A DNA stretch of 64,000 bases from Lacunisphaera limnophila (GCF_001746835.1 NZ_CP016094.1:1612001-1676000), one strand, 5' to 3'; shown: positions 42,015 through 51,512, numbered from the stretch's first letter. The notes: generated by a model from the letters alone, not told the origin. Numbers and translations: made by a program.

Positions 42015-43219
42015 GGCGGGAGAGAAGGCTTATTTTGGGGCTGCCAGAGGGACTGGAAATAGCGGCCGGATTCACTGAGGGAGCCATCGGGCCGGATCAG
42101 CCAGAAGCCGCGCAGGTGCTGCGGGTCGGTGATGGGCGGCGCCGGGTGCGGGGCGGTGCGCGGGTCAGGTTCGTTGCAGTAGAGCTGCCACTGCGAAATA
42201 TAGAGCACCCGCGCCGCCAGCGCCGCGCCGAGCAATTCGTCCCAGCGCTCGGTGATTCTCTCCGGGTGAACGTTCTCCGGGATGCCGATTTCCCCGAGAT
42301 AGACCGCCCCGGGGCCGAAAAGCGCACCCGTGCGCGCAAAGCGCCGGATGGTCTCGATCGCGCGGACCAGCGTGGGGCCATCCTGCATGGCATCGTAGCA
42401 GCTGTAGGAAACCAGGTCGACCTCGACGAGCGGCAGGACGTGCTCCGTCAAGGTCGGAATGCCTTTCCAGGCGTCAGCGACCCGGTTGACCTCGACCGCA
42501 TGCACCACCCGCAGCACAGAGCCGGCCGGGGCCGCGGCGCGCGCCCGGTTCACGCCCTCTTGGCGGGCGGCGAGCCGGCGCGCGTAACGCGTGCAGCGGA
42601 CCTGCCAATCGGGCGGTGGTGTGTCCCAGAGCACGCCGGTCCCACGCAGCTGCCAGTCTCCTTCCCAGTTCTGCAGGATGATCGTCAGGGGCCGGTCGCC
42701 GTGCGTCGCATAGAGATAGTGGACCAGTTCCTCCCACTCGGCGGTGATGTGCGCATAGAACTCCGGAGGTTGCTCCGCATTCCAGCCGCGTTCGCCGGGG
42801 CTGTGGGCGTTCAGCATCAAGGTCGTGAACGGCAGCCGGAACACGGTTTGCCAATAGGGACTGGCCGCGAGGTCCCGCAGCGTCTTCATCGCCGGCCAGT
42901 CGCTGTTCCAGGCATTGTCACGCGCGGCGCGCCCGGGCTCGAACCAGAACTTCCCCACCCGCGTCCCCAGTTCGAGCATCTTCTCCGCCCCTTCGATCAG
43001 GTTGGGTTTTGTGGTCAGGAAATACTGCCCGTGCACCAAGGTCGTGCCGATCATATCGCGATACTGCTCGCGCCGCTCGGGGTGGCGCGAAGGGCTGGCG
43101 CTGGTATCCCGCCCGGCTTCCGGCTGTTCCGCCGCGGCCAGGCGGGCGGCCAGGGCCAGGGCCGGCAAGGTGCGCAGGAATTCCCGGCGGGATTGGGGCG
43201 AAAAAGCAGGGGACGTCAT
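42011..43219 (-). CDS. Unrecognised Tat-exported protein, possible TIM-barrel hydrolase
   Basis: A 402-residue protein with a twin-arginine-type signal (SRREFLRTLPALALAARLAA, residues 10-29). I do not recognise its family. Segments such as 'RVGKFWFEPGR', 'PLTIILQNWEGDW', 'VLRVVHAVEVNRVADAWKG', 'VEVDLVSYSCYDAM', 'AVYLGEIGIPENV' and 'VLYISQWQLYCNE' recall the strands of a TIM-barrel glycosidase. The Glu residues in QNWEGDW and LGEIGIP could be the acid/base and nucleophile, as in clan GH-A enzymes. Coupled (ATGA) to the SGNH hydrolase downstream. It may be a new or remote glycoside hydrolase; that is inference from pattern and place. Confidence 0.55.
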   Translation of the reverse strand: MTSPAFSPQSRREFLRTLPALALAARLAAAEQPEAGRDTSASPSRHPERREQYRDMIGTTLVHGQYFLTTKPNLIEGAEKMLELGTRVGKFWFEPGRAARDNAWNSDWPAMKTLRDLAASPYWQTVFRLPFTTLMLNAHSPGERGWNAEQPPEFYAHITAEWEELVHYLYATHGDRPLTIILQNWEGDWQLRGTGVLWDTPPPDWQVRCTRYARRLAARQEGVNRARAAAPAGSVLRVVHAVEVNRVADAWKGIPTLTEHVLPLVEVDLVSYSCYDAMQDGPTLVRAIETIRRFARTGALFGPGAVYLGEIGIPENVHPERITERWDELLGAALAARVLYISQWQLYCNEPDPRTAPHPAPPITDPQHLRGFWLIRPDGSLSESGRYFQSLWQPQNKPSLPP

Positions 43220-43342
43220 GCTAACTCCGTCCCAAGGTTGCCGGGCTTTGTGCCCGTGATGCGGACAAACGGTGTGGCGCCCGGGTTGCGGCGGAAGCCC
43301 GCGGGCCCGTGAGGCAAAGCAGCGCGGCTGGGTTGAGCGGGT

Positions 43343-44329
43343 TCATGGTGTGATGGATTCGGTGGCAGCGAGCCCCGCGCGGAGTTCTGCCAGCATTTTG
43401 GTCGTCTCGATGGAGGGGTCGTAGCCCGGACGCCCCATGGCCAGCGTCTCGATCGGCACATAACCGCGGTAGCCGGACCGGCGGATGATGCCGACGAGTT
43501 TGGTCATGTCGGTCTTGGGTGTATGGGTCGCGCTGCCGGTCGTCTCCTTGATCTGCCAGTTGACCGCGTAGGGGGCAACCAGGGCGATATCGGCATAGGG
43601 ATCAGCGGTCAGATATTTGCCGGTGTCGACGAGCGCGGCGCAGGCTTCGTGGTCCACGCGCTGCAGCAGGCTGAGGTGCTGCGCGCCGGTGTTGATGAAA
43701 TCCCCGTGATTCTGCACGGCGATGATTACGCCATATTTTTTGGCGTGCTCGGCGCATTCGCGCAACGCATCGGCCAGCCAGTTTTCGACCGTCTCCCGCG
43801 GGGCGTTCTGAGCCGCCTGTTGCCAGTTTTTGAAGGGCGACTGGGAATCGGCGAAGGCGCGTACTGTGGGGGCGCCCAGTTTCGCGGCAACTTCGATCCA
43901 GGTCTTGAGGCGGGCCACCCCCTCGGCGCGGATGGCCGGATCGGCGGCGACGAAATCATTGCGCACGCCGGTGCCACTGATCCCCAGGCCCAGATTGAAG
44001 GCATGCCGTTTGAGCCGATATAGGTAGCTGTCCTCCGGCGCCAGGGGATAGCCCGGAAAGAAATAGCCGGTGAGGTCTACGGCATCGAAGCCGGTTTTGG
44101 CACAGAAATCACAGACGCCGAAAAGATCGATGCCCTGGGTCGGGTCCTTTGCGTTGGCGTTCAGCAGTTCGAGGAACGAAAAGGCATTGAGCGAGGTGCG
44201 CAGGTGCGAGCCGCCGACCCGGCGGGGCCGGGTGAAGGCCGCAAAGGCGGGCGATACGCCGCCGGCAACAAACAGGGGCAGGAGTGCGGCTTGCGTGAGA
44301 AACGTGCGCCGCGTGGACGAGGTGTTCAT
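43343..44329 (-). CDS. Tat-exported sugar isomerase/epimerase-like TIM barrel protein
   Basis: A 328-residue protein of the xylose isomerase-like TIM barrel superfamily (AP endonuclease 2 fold). It has a twin-arginine-like signal (STRRTFLTQAALLPLFVAGG, residues 5-24) ending near FAAF. The barrel shows 'GFDAVDLTGYFFPG', 'GISGTGVRNDF', 'VIIAVQNHGDF' (His ligand), 'AALVDTGKYL', 'INWQIKE'-like VNWQIKETT and 'GYRGYVPIETLAMG' with the metal-binding Glu. These proteins occur widely in Verrucomicrobia and Planctomycetes, often exported, with unknown substrates. Gap of 123 bp to the unrecognised Tat protein gene downstream and 161 bp from the ABC exporter upstream. Confidence 0.75.
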   Translation of the reverse strand: MNTSSTRRTFLTQAALLPLFVAGGVSPAFAAFTRPRRVGGSHLRTSLNAFSFLELLNANAKDPTQGIDLFGVCDFCAKTGFDAVDLTGYFFPGYPLAPEDSYLYRLKRHAFNLGLGISGTGVRNDFVAADPAIRAEGVARLKTWIEVAAKLGAPTVRAFADSQSPFKNWQQAAQNAPRETVENWLADALRECAEHAKKYGVIIAVQNHGDFINTGAQHLSLLQRVDHEACAALVDTGKYLTADPYADIALVAPYAVNWQIKETTGSATHTPKTDMTKLVGIIRRSGYRGYVPIETLAMGRPGYDPSIETTKMLAELRAGLAATESITP

Positions 44330-44490
44330 GAAGATCGTTTTCGAAGTGAAGCTCCGGCTCTGTCGCCCAAACCAAAGCCGAGGGAAGACTGGGGTGGCCC
44401 GGCTGGCGCCCGGAAAGGTAACGGCCGGCTCCGGGCCTGCGCGAGGCCACGCGCACTGTTACCGATTACCCGGAAGAGTGGCATCATGGG

Positions 44491-46251
44491 TCAGGCGTGA
44501 TCCCGGAACTGGAGGGCGTGAAGATGGGCATATAGGCCGCCGCGTTGCTGCAACTCCTCATGGCTCCCCTGCTCGACCAGCCGGCCAGCGTCGAGCACGA
44601 GAATCTGATCCGCATGCCGCACCGTGGCCAGGCGGTGGGCGATGCTGAAAACGGTGCGCCCCCGGGCGATCTCCCGCATGGACGCCTGAATGAGCTGTTC
44701 GGATGCCGCATCGAGGGCACTGGTGGCCTCGTCGAAGATCAAAATACGCGGATTGGTCAGCAGCGCGCGGGCAATCGCGATGCGCTGGCGCTGACCGCCC
44801 GAGAGCTGCGCACCGCGTTCGCCCACGACGGTGCTATAGCCGTCGCCCAGTTGCAAAATGAAGTCATGCGCGTTCGCGATCTTGGCCGCCGCCACGATCT
44901 CCTCGCGCGTCGCGGCGGGGCGGCCATAGCGCAGGTTGTCCTCGATGGTGCCGGAAAACAGAATGCTCTCCTGCGGGACGAGGGCGATGTGCCGGCGCAG
45001 CGAGGCCAGAGAAACGTCCCGGAGATCGTGGCCATCAAGCAGCACGCGGCCGGCGGTGGGCTCATAAAACCGGGCGAGGAGTCCCACCAGCGTGGATTTA
45101 CCCGATCCACTGGGGCCCACGATGGCTACCGCTTGGCCGGGCGGGACGGTGAATGTCACCTCGCTGAGCGTCGCGGGCCGGCCATTGCGCGAACGGGGAT
45201 CGTAGTTAAAGTCAACCCCCTCGAACCGGACCTCGCCCTTGATCTGGTCCAGCGACTGCGCCCCGGGTGCATCCATGACATCCGGGGTCAGGTCCAGCAG
45301 TTTGAATACATTTTCCATGCCCGTGAAGGCGCGATGAAAAATCCCGGCCATGTCCACAAAGCGGACGATGGGAGGAAACACGAGCGCCAGGTAAGCGTTG
45401 AAGGCGACCAGCGTCCCCACCGCCATTCGCTCCTGCAAAACCAGCCAGCCGCCGTAACCAAGCACGATGGCTCCGCCCACGGCGGCCAGGGTTTCGGCGA
45501 CGACGGAGAGCAGGGTGTTGCGCATGACCACGCGGGAATAGTTGAAGTAGTCCTCATTAATGCCGCTCGCGAAGGCCGATACTTCGTCGGCCTCGCGGCC
45601 AAACGCCTTGATCACGCGCGGATTCGCCACCTTCTCATGAAGGAAGCCCACGACGATGTCCCAATGCTGGCGGTGAGTCCGACTCTCCCCTTGCATCTTC
45701 TGCCGGTGGTGCAGGTAGTTGAACAAAAACAAGGGCAGCACCAGACAGGCCGCGAGCGCCAGCTGCCACTCGATCAAAAACAGAAAACCCAGCACTGCCA
45801 CCACCATCACCGTGTCCGCGATCAGGTTGATCAGAATGCCATTGGTCAGGTTGTAGAGTTCGCCCGTGTCCTGGCAGATACGTGAGACGGTCTCGCCGGT
45901 CTGGGCGGAATCGTAATAGCGCAGCGAGACGGTTTGCAGGTGGGCGAAGAGCCGGATACGCAAATCGCACACGAGCCGCATCGTGACTTTTTGCAGCAGG
46001 CGGTTCCGGAACAGGGTGAGCAGCCCACGTGTGGTGAGCAGGAGCAGCGATACGCCCACCAGCACTAGCAGCAACTTAACGTCTTGGTGGGGCAGGGCTT
46101 CATCGAGCAGCAGCTTGAACAACCAGGGCGTCGGCAGTGCCAAGGCAGTCGCCAGCACCATCAACGCGGCCCCGAGACCCAGCCGGCCGGCAAAAGGTCG
46201 ACAGAGGGCCAGGGTGCGGACGATCGTGCCGCGACGGTCGGAAGAATTCAT
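44491..46251 (-). CDS. ABC exporter, MsbA-like (fused membrane and ATPase domains)
   Basis: A 586-residue half-transporter with an N-terminal six-span membrane domain and a C-terminal ATPase. Walker A is GPSGSGKST (near 381), the signature LSGGQRQRIAIARAL, Walker B ILIFDEATSALD and the switch His in FSIAHRLATV. 'RYYDSAQTGETVSRICQDTG' is a coupling-helix stretch typical of lipid or drug exporters. Start ATG 46251 gives MNSSDRRG; the in-frame codon at 46293 lies inside the upstream gene. It is the only ABC transporter in the window and an odd member of a sugar-degradation run. Substrate unknown; it may simply share orientation with its neighbours or export a lipid or peptide. Confidence 0.85.
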   Translation of the reverse strand: MNSSDRRGTIVRTLALCRPFAGRLGLGAALMVLATALALPTPWLFKLLLDEALPHQDVKLLLVLVGVSLLLLTTRGLLTLFRNRLLQKVTMRLVCDLRIRLFAHLQTVSLRYYDSAQTGETVSRICQDTGELYNLTNGILINLIADTVMVVAVLGFLFLIEWQLALAACLVLPLFLFNYLHHRQKMQGESRTHRQHWDIVVGFLHEKVANPRVIKAFGREADEVSAFASGINEDYFNYSRVVMRNTLLSVVAETLAAVGGAIVLGYGGWLVLQERMAVGTLVAFNAYLALVFPPIVRFVDMAGIFHRAFTGMENVFKLLDLTPDVMDAPGAQSLDQIKGEVRFEGVDFNYDPRSRNGRPATLSEVTFTVPPGQAVAIVGPSGSGKSTLVGLLARFYEPTAGRVLLDGHDLRDVSLASLRRHIALVPQESILFSGTIEDNLRYGRPAATREEIVAAAKIANAHDFILQLGDGYSTVVGERGAQLSGGQRQRIAIARALLTNPRILIFDEATSALDAASEQLIQASMREIARGRTVFSIAHRLATVRHADQILVLDAGRLVEQGSHEELQQRGGLYAHLHALQFRDHA

Positions 46252-46279
46252 CAAGGGAAAGGCCGGGGCTTCGCGCCGT

Positions 46280-47710
46280 TCACGCCGACGCACTGATGTC
46301 TTTCAGGTCCGCGCGGGCGGATTCGTAGCTGGTGGCGTAGGCTAGCGCCGCCGGATCGGGGGTGCGACCCTGCAACCGACACCATTCGGCATAAAGGGCG
46401 GGCCACCAGTTCTCGTGTGAGGTCAGGCCACGATCGCGATAGCTGCGCCAGTCGATCAGCACGCGCGACCAGCAGGCATCCCCGTATTCCACCGCCTGCT
46501 TGGCGTCACCGATCGCCTTGACATACCAGTCGCGTCCGATGCGGGCGTGCAGCACCTCGTCGGCCCAGTCGTAATCCTGGATCAGGGCGGAAAAGGCATC
46601 GCCCGACGCCTGGCCGACCTCCCATTCGAAGCGCTTGCCGGTCTTGGGCATCAGGCCCTGCTCGATAAAATAGAGCACGGCGTGACGCTCCAAGGGCTGC
46701 AGCTGGGTATTAAGGGCGAGCGACCAGGTGAAATTCACCCGGACCAGTTTCCGCCAGTCGAGCCCGGCCCGCAGGAAGCCGATCTCGCCCATCATGGCAT
46801 GGCGGGCCTCATCCCAGAGCTGGCGGGTCAGATCGACGGTATACTCCCACGGCTTGCCCTTGGTCTCACCGATGATCGACGCCATCATCTCCGGCACATC
46901 GATCTCCCGGAGCCGCTTGTAATACATCATGAGCGGCTTGGCCTCCACCGGCATCGCCAGATCGTAGAGGAAAACCTCGGCATGTACGCCCATGTTGTAG
47001 GGATCGGAAAAACGCTCGTCGCGCTGCGGCACATAGTCAGGAAGGCGCGGGAGGGCGGAAAACTGGCGCTGCACCACCCCCGGCACCTCGGGCTGACTGC
47101 CGTCTAGCCCACCGGCCTGCGCCAGCAGTTCCTCGAGCAATGCGACCCATGGCTTCAGGGCGGCGAGCCCGGCGGCCGGCAGCATGGCCGGCACAGCCTG
47201 GGCACCATAGGCAATCATCTCGTCGACCTCAATCAGAGCAAAGCGGCACAGCCGGAATGAGGGATGGTCGACCAGGCGGTTGGTTTCTGCCAAGTGGCGC
47301 TGCAGGGCGACACGCAAGGCGGGTAACGCCTGCTCATATAGGCCGACCAGCAGCGCTCCGGTATTCGGGGCCGCCAGAATCTCATCGAAGAACGCCTCCA
47401 AGGCCGGGTGCGGCACGACATCAAGCCCCAGCGGCGGCTCGCGCATCTCCCCCACCCGCTGGCGCCAGGCCGCGGCATGTTCGGCGCAGTAATGGGCGTG
47501 CAGGCTGAAACCCATCTTGAGCTCGTAGACGGGCTCCGCCGCCAGCCGCTGGATGAAGATGCCGTGCAGCCGCCGGAAGGCCCAGTGGTGGCGCTTGAGC
47601 CGGGCCACGCAATCGTCGATCGACAGCCCGAGCTGCATGGCCTCGGCGAACGAGGCAATACCGGCCACCGGGGGGAGGTTGTTAAACGAACGGTAGTCGG
47701 TGATATTCAT
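46280..47710 (-). CDS. Ferritin-like (possibly di-iron) protein of unknown function
   Basis: A 476-residue soluble, mostly helical protein with no signal peptide. It contains paired Glu/ExxH elements in the order expected for a ferritin-like four-helix bundle. A first Glu/His set lies in 'HYCAEHAAAW' (near 74-83) and in 'ALIEVDEMIAYG'. A second set lies in 'LWDEARHAMMGE' (DEARH, near 310-315) and 'YDWADEVLHARIGRDW' (EVLH). DEARH is the strongest signal and is the pattern of ferritin-like domains of the DUF455 type. A di-iron oxidase or hydroxylase role is therefore plausible but not shown. It lies 28 bp upstream of the ABC exporter gene. Nothing in it connects directly to polysaccharide breakdown. 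Confidence 0.6.
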   Translation of the reverse strand: MNITDYRSFNNLPPVAGIASFAEAMQLGLSIDDCVARLKRHHWAFRRLHGIFIQRLAAEPVYELKMGFSLHAHYCAEHAAAWRQRVGEMREPPLGLDVVPHPALEAFFDEILAAPNTGALLVGLYEQALPALRVALQRHLAETNRLVDHPSFRLCRFALIEVDEMIAYGAQAVPAMLPAAGLAALKPWVALLEELLAQAGGLDGSQPEVPGVVQRQFSALPRLPDYVPQRDERFSDPYNMGVHAEVFLYDLAMPVEAKPLMMYYKRLREIDVPEMMASIIGETKGKPWEYTVDLTRQLWDEARHAMMGEIGFLRAGLDWRKLVRVNFTWSLALNTQLQPLERHAVLYFIEQGLMPKTGKRFEWEVGQASGDAFSALIQDYDWADEVLHARIGRDWYVKAIGDAKQAVEYGDACWSRVLIDWRSYRDRGLTSHENWWPALYAEWCRLQGRTPDPAALAYATSYESARADLKDISASA

Positions 47711-47728
47711 CGGAGGCGGCAGGTTAGA

Positions 47729-49114
47729 CTATTCCGGGGCCACATAACCAGCCTGTCCGCCGAGCTGTTGCCAGCGGCGGTGGACGAAAAGCCCCAGCCC
47801 GATCGAGATGACCGCGAGGAGGCTACCGGCAAGGAAGGTGTAGCGATAATCGCTTCCCAGCCGGTCGAGCGCCGCCCCCAGCACGGGACCGAGGACCATG
47901 TTCATAAAGGCTGCGATCAGTCCCGCGGCCGCGGCAAACTGCGCAAACTTCAGCTTGGGGAAAAGCATCTGCGCAATCGCCGCCGTGCCGGTGAAAAACG
48001 TGCCCGAGAGGATGCCGTGGGCGAGAAAGACCAGGCCGAATGACTTGGGATCATGCATCCACTGGAACCCGGCCAGCATGACGATCGCGTAGAGCAGCAG
48101 CGCCCCCAGCCCGACGCGCAGCGGATGAAACCGGTCCGCCAGCCAGCCGAGCGGAAAGGCCAGGCAAAAGGAGCAAATGAAAGTCACCACGAGGTATTTG
48201 CCGTAGGTTTCCATCGTCAGCCCGTAGCTTTTCGCCGCGTAGATGGCGAACAGGTTGACCGGCACGAAGACCGTGTTCGCCAGTCCGATGAAAATGAAGA
48301 CCCAGAGGTAATACGGCTTGGAGAAACAATCGCGAAAGTAGTCCCCTATCGCGCCCAAGACAGGATTGGTCCGCGCAGCCGCGGCCGGCGGCGGATAATC
48401 GCCCTCCTTCACCCGCAAGCACATCACGGTGAATCCGACCCCGTAGATGAGGCCGATGCTGGCCAGAATGATCGAGTAGTTTTCCTCCGCGTGGCCGATG
48501 ATCTTGTAGTTGAAAAGAATTCCCGCCCCCAGGCCCACGGCGCGAAACAGGCCGTAGAAGCGGCCCAGCCATTCCCGCGGCACCACATCGTTGATCAGGC
48601 CATTGAACACCGCGTTTGAGATGACCACGCCGATTTCGAACACCATCCAGAACAGGCCCATGGTTAGCAGTATCGTATGGTTGACCGTGGCGGGATTGCC
48701 GCCGAACCACTGGTGGAGCGCCGCGCCCAGCCGCGGACTGAACGCGAGTCCGATCATGGCCAGGGTGACAAACGGGGTGGGCAGCAGCAAAAAGGGGATC
48801 CGTCGTCCCCGACGGCTGCGGTGGCGGTCGCTCCAGTAGCTCACCGTCGGGCCGGCGATCAGGATGACCGTCCAGGGAATGGTGAGCAGGAAGATGCCGG
48901 TGACCAGGTCCGACGCCTCGTATTTCTTGAGCATCAGCTGCGTCACCGGCGCCGCAGACCGCTCTCGCATCATGTAGGCGAAATCGCCGAAGAGGAGCCA
49001 GACAAAGAGCAGCGCGAGGCCGCCGGCCGAGTAGGTCAGGGTACCAACCGACCAGATTTTTTTGCCGCCGGCAAGGGAGACGGGGGGCGGGTTGGGGGAT
49101 GAAGGGGTAAGCAT
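47729..49114 (-). CDS. MFS transporter, SLC45/sucrose-permease-like
   Basis: Major facilitator superfamily transporter of 461 residues with twelve spans. 'YWSDRHRSRRGRRIPFLLLP' is the loop 2-3 signature of the SLC45/sucrose and GPH-related branch, and 'AVFNGLINDVVPREWLGRFY' is the matching conserved stretch in the first half. 'FAIYAAKSYGLTMETYGKY' begins the second half. It is expected to import mono- or disaccharides with protons. It lies 23 bp downstream of the 2-hydroxyacid dehydrogenase gene and 18 bp upstream of the ferritin-like gene in the leftward run. Mannose- or xylose-containing sugars are likely from the neighbours. Confidence 0.82.
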   Translation of the reverse strand: MLTPSSPNPPPVSLAGGKKIWSVGTLTYSAGGLALLFVWLLFGDFAYMMRERSAAPVTQLMLKKYEASDLVTGIFLLTIPWTVILIAGPTVSYWSDRHRSRRGRRIPFLLLPTPFVTLAMIGLAFSPRLGAALHQWFGGNPATVNHTILLTMGLFWMVFEIGVVISNAVFNGLINDVVPREWLGRFYGLFRAVGLGAGILFNYKIIGHAEENYSIILASIGLIYGVGFTVMCLRVKEGDYPPPAAAARTNPVLGAIGDYFRDCFSKPYYLWVFIFIGLANTVFVPVNLFAIYAAKSYGLTMETYGKYLVVTFICSFCLAFPLGWLADRFHPLRVGLGALLLYAIVMLAGFQWMHDPKSFGLVFLAHGILSGTFFTGTAAIAQMLFPKLKFAQFAAAAGLIAAFMNMVLGPVLGAALDRLGSDYRYTFLAGSLLAVISIGLGLFVHRRWQQLGGQAGYVAPE

Positions 49115-49137
49115 ATCAAACGGGTAAGCAAAAAGAG

Positions 49138-50163
49138 CTAGGCCATGCTCGCCACCCGGGCCTTATCCAGTGCAAAACGCAGCGGCTGCCCGGTCCGGTA
49201 ACGGTCAAGTTCCTCCAGCACGACCCGGCCCACGAGGGCGATCTCGCGGTGGCGGGCCCCGGCGATATGCGGCGTCAAAATCACGTTGGGCAAAGCGCGC
49301 AACGGCGAATCCGCGGGCGCCGGCTCCGGGTCGGTCACATCCAGCAGTGCGGTCAGGTCGGCACGCTCCCGCATGACGGCCACCAGCTCGGCCTCGCGCA
49401 CGATGGCGCCCCGCGCGGTGTTCACGAAAGACGCATGCGGTTTCATCAGCCGCAGGTGTTCCGCCCCAACCAGCCCGATCGTCTGCGGCAGCAGCGGGGC
49501 GTGCAGTGAGACGACGTCACTCCGGGCGAATAGCGCCGGCAAATCCACCAGCTCGACCCCCAGCCGGGCGGCCTCTTCGCTCGTGACCGTGGGATCGCAG
49601 GCCAGAATCGTGAGCTCGTGGCGCTGGAGTCCCTGGACCACCAACCGCCCGACGCTGCTGAGACCGATGATGCCGACGGTGGCCGCATGCACCCCCGAGG
49701 AGGCAGTATCGGTCAGGTAGGCCCAGTCGGCCTCGCGCCGCCGCAGGTAGAACCAGGTTTGCTTGAGCGCGAGGATGATCATCGCCTCGGCAAAGGTCGC
49801 CGTGGGCCCGGCGTTCGCGCTGGCGGCACTGGAAAGCAGAATGCCCCGCCGCCAGAACTCATCCGTCACGAAGCCGCGCACCGATCCGGCTCCGTAAAGC
49901 ACGACCCGCAGCCGGGGCATCGCGGCGAGTAATTCGCCGTCGAGCAGGGGTATGCCCCAACTGCCTACGAGCACCTCCACCCCGGCCAACCGCTCGCGCT
50001 CGGTGGGCCAGTCCGCGCCGGTGAAGGGCCCGGCCAGAATTTCCACCTGTTGCTCCAACCGGCTGCGCGCCGCGGGTGGGAAGAGCCAAGGCTGCAACTC
50101 GGCCCGGAAGGCCAGCGCGGCCCCGGGGCGACGGCCTGGAGAAGTTGTGTCGTCGGGGCTCAT
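49138..50163 (-). CDS. D-isomer-specific 2-hydroxyacid dehydrogenase
   Basis: A 341-residue NAD(P)-dependent dehydrogenase that would interconvert a 2-keto acid and a D-2-hydroxy acid. The catalytic set is complete: Arg in NTARGAIV, Glu in DVTDPEPAPA and His in LTPHIAGARH. The nucleotide-binding loop reads GIIGLSSVGRLV, with Ser at the second Gly of the usual GxGxxG, a variant seen in some family members. No signal peptide. Start 50163 overlaps the sulfatase stop by ATGA. In a sugar locus it may act on a uronate- or glycerate-derived keto acid; this is inference. Confidence 0.85.
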   Translation of the reverse strand: MSPDDTTSPGRRPGAALAFRAELQPWLFPPAARSRLEQQVEILAGPFTGADWPTERERLAGVEVLVGSWGIPLLDGELLAAMPRLRVVLYGAGSVRGFVTDEFWRRGILLSSAASANAGPTATFAEAMIILALKQTWFYLRRREADWAYLTDTASSGVHAATVGIIGLSSVGRLVVQGLQRHELTILACDPTVTSEEAARLGVELVDLPALFARSDVVSLHAPLLPQTIGLVGAEHLRLMKPHASFVNTARGAIVREAELVAVMRERADLTALLDVTDPEPAPADSPLRALPNVILTPHIAGARHREIALVGRVVLEELDRYRTGQPLRFALDKARVASMA

Positions 50164-51512
50164 CTATTCGGCGCCGCTGGGGTTTTCCTGGCGACGGCCG
50201 CCGCGAGGCGAGACTGCAGCTCCGCGACGAGCGCGGCGGCGGTCGGTTCATCGGCGAGGTTTTTCATCTCGTGCGGGTCAGCGCGGAGGTCGAAGACTTG
50301 GGTCCAACCCGGCTGGTCCGGGTACGCGACGATCTTGGCGGTCTCCGTGCGGACACTCTGGATGTCATGCGTGACCTCGGGATACTCCGGGTCGCGGTAG
50401 TTCTCGTAGAAAAACTCTGTGCGCCAGCCGGCCGGACGTTCGCCGCGAAGGAGCGGGGCAAAGCTGCGACCCTCCTGAGCCCACGTGAGCGGCACCCCGG
50501 CAACCTCCAGAATCGTGGCCGGAAAGTCGATGTTCAGCGCGAGCGCGTCGACGACCGTGCCGGGCGCCACCGCGCGGGGGTAGCGGACCAGCAGCGGGAT
50601 TCTGATGCTTTCCTCGTAGGCGGAACGCTTGTCGCCCAGGCCGTGCTCGCCGAGGTAGTAACCGTTGTCGCCGGCGTAGATGATGAGCGTGTCATCAGCG
50701 AGGCCTTGCTGCTGCAACGCCTCGAGGAGGCGGCCGATGTTGTCGTCCACGCCCTGCAGGCAGCGGAAGTAGTTCAGGCGATCCTCGACAAGCGGGTTCC
50801 ACGGCTTCGTGCGATCAGCCCACTCGAACGGCGGGTAGGCGCGGAAGCTGACCGGCGCCGCGATGCGCGTGTCGGCGTAGCGTGCCGCGTGGCGCGGGGC
50901 AGGCGTGCGGTTGTCGTGCGGCGACTTGTAGCCGATGAAAAGCGCGAAGGGCTCGGTGCGGTGGCCAGCGATGTAGTCGATCGCGTGGGTGGTGGTGACG
51001 TCGTCGACCCACCCCTCCGTCTCAACCCAGCGGCCGTTCTGCAGGAAGCGGCAGTTCGGGTAGATGCCTTGGTCGATGAAAGTGAAGACGTGGTCGAAAC
51101 CCGGCCGGTCCTCCTGCTTGCCCATGTGCCATTTGCCGAAATACCCGGTGCGGTAACCAGCGGTCCGCAGCGCGTGGGCCCAGGTGTCGGTCGAGACGAA
51201 CGGCGTCTTGTTGTCCCGGATGCCGTGCGCATGGGTGGGCCGGCCGGTGAGCATCGAGGCGCGGCTCGGCGAGCAGAGCGAATGCGTGACGAACGCGTTG
51301 CGGAAACGGGCCCCCTCTGCCGCGAGCCGGTCGAGGTTCGGGGTCTGGAAGAAGGGAAACCGGGCCCGGTCTCCCTGCTCACGCTGCACGACACCCAAAG
51401 CGTCGAAACGCTGGTCGTCGGTAACGATCACGATGATGTTGGGGCGGCGTTCGGCGGCGCTGGCCGCGACCGACAGCCCCGCCAAGACCAACAGTGGTAG
51501 GAATCTCTTCAT
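50160..51512 (-). CDS. Exported sulfatase (formylglycine type, family S1)
   Basis: A 450-residue sulfatase with signal peptide to about residue 21 (ASAAE). 'RRPNIIVIVTDDQRFD' carries the first metal ligands (two Asp), and HSLCSPSRASMLTG holds the C-x-P-x-R motif with Cys near 80, the residue converted to formylglycine. 'GYFGKWHMGKQE' and 'IYAGDNGYYLGEHG' supply the later metal and sulfate-binding residues. The active site is therefore complete. It implies that the target polysaccharide or part of it is sulfated. No formylglycine-generating enzyme is in the window. It overlaps both neighbours (GH2 upstream, dehydrogenase downstream) by ATGA. Confidence 0.92.
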   Translation of the reverse strand: MKRFLPLLVLAGLSVAASAAERRPNIIVIVTDDQRFDALGVVQREQGDRARFPFFQTPNLDRLAAEGARFRNAFVTHSLCSPSRASMLTGRPTHAHGIRDNKTPFVSTDTWAHALRTAGYRTGYFGKWHMGKQEDRPGFDHVFTFIDQGIYPNCRFLQNGRWVETEGWVDDVTTTHAIDYIAGHRTEPFALFIGYKSPHDNRTPAPRHAARYADTRIAAPVSFRAYPPFEWADRTKPWNPLVEDRLNYFRCLQGVDDNIGRLLEALQQQGLADDTLIIYAGDNGYYLGEHGLGDKRSAYEESIRIPLLVRYPRAVAPGTVVDALALNIDFPATILEVAGVPLTWAQEGRSFAPLLRGERPAGWRTEFFYENYRDPEYPEVTHDIQSVRTETAKIVAYPDQPGWTQVFDLRADPHEMKNLADEPTAAALVAELQSRLAAAVARKTPAAPNR

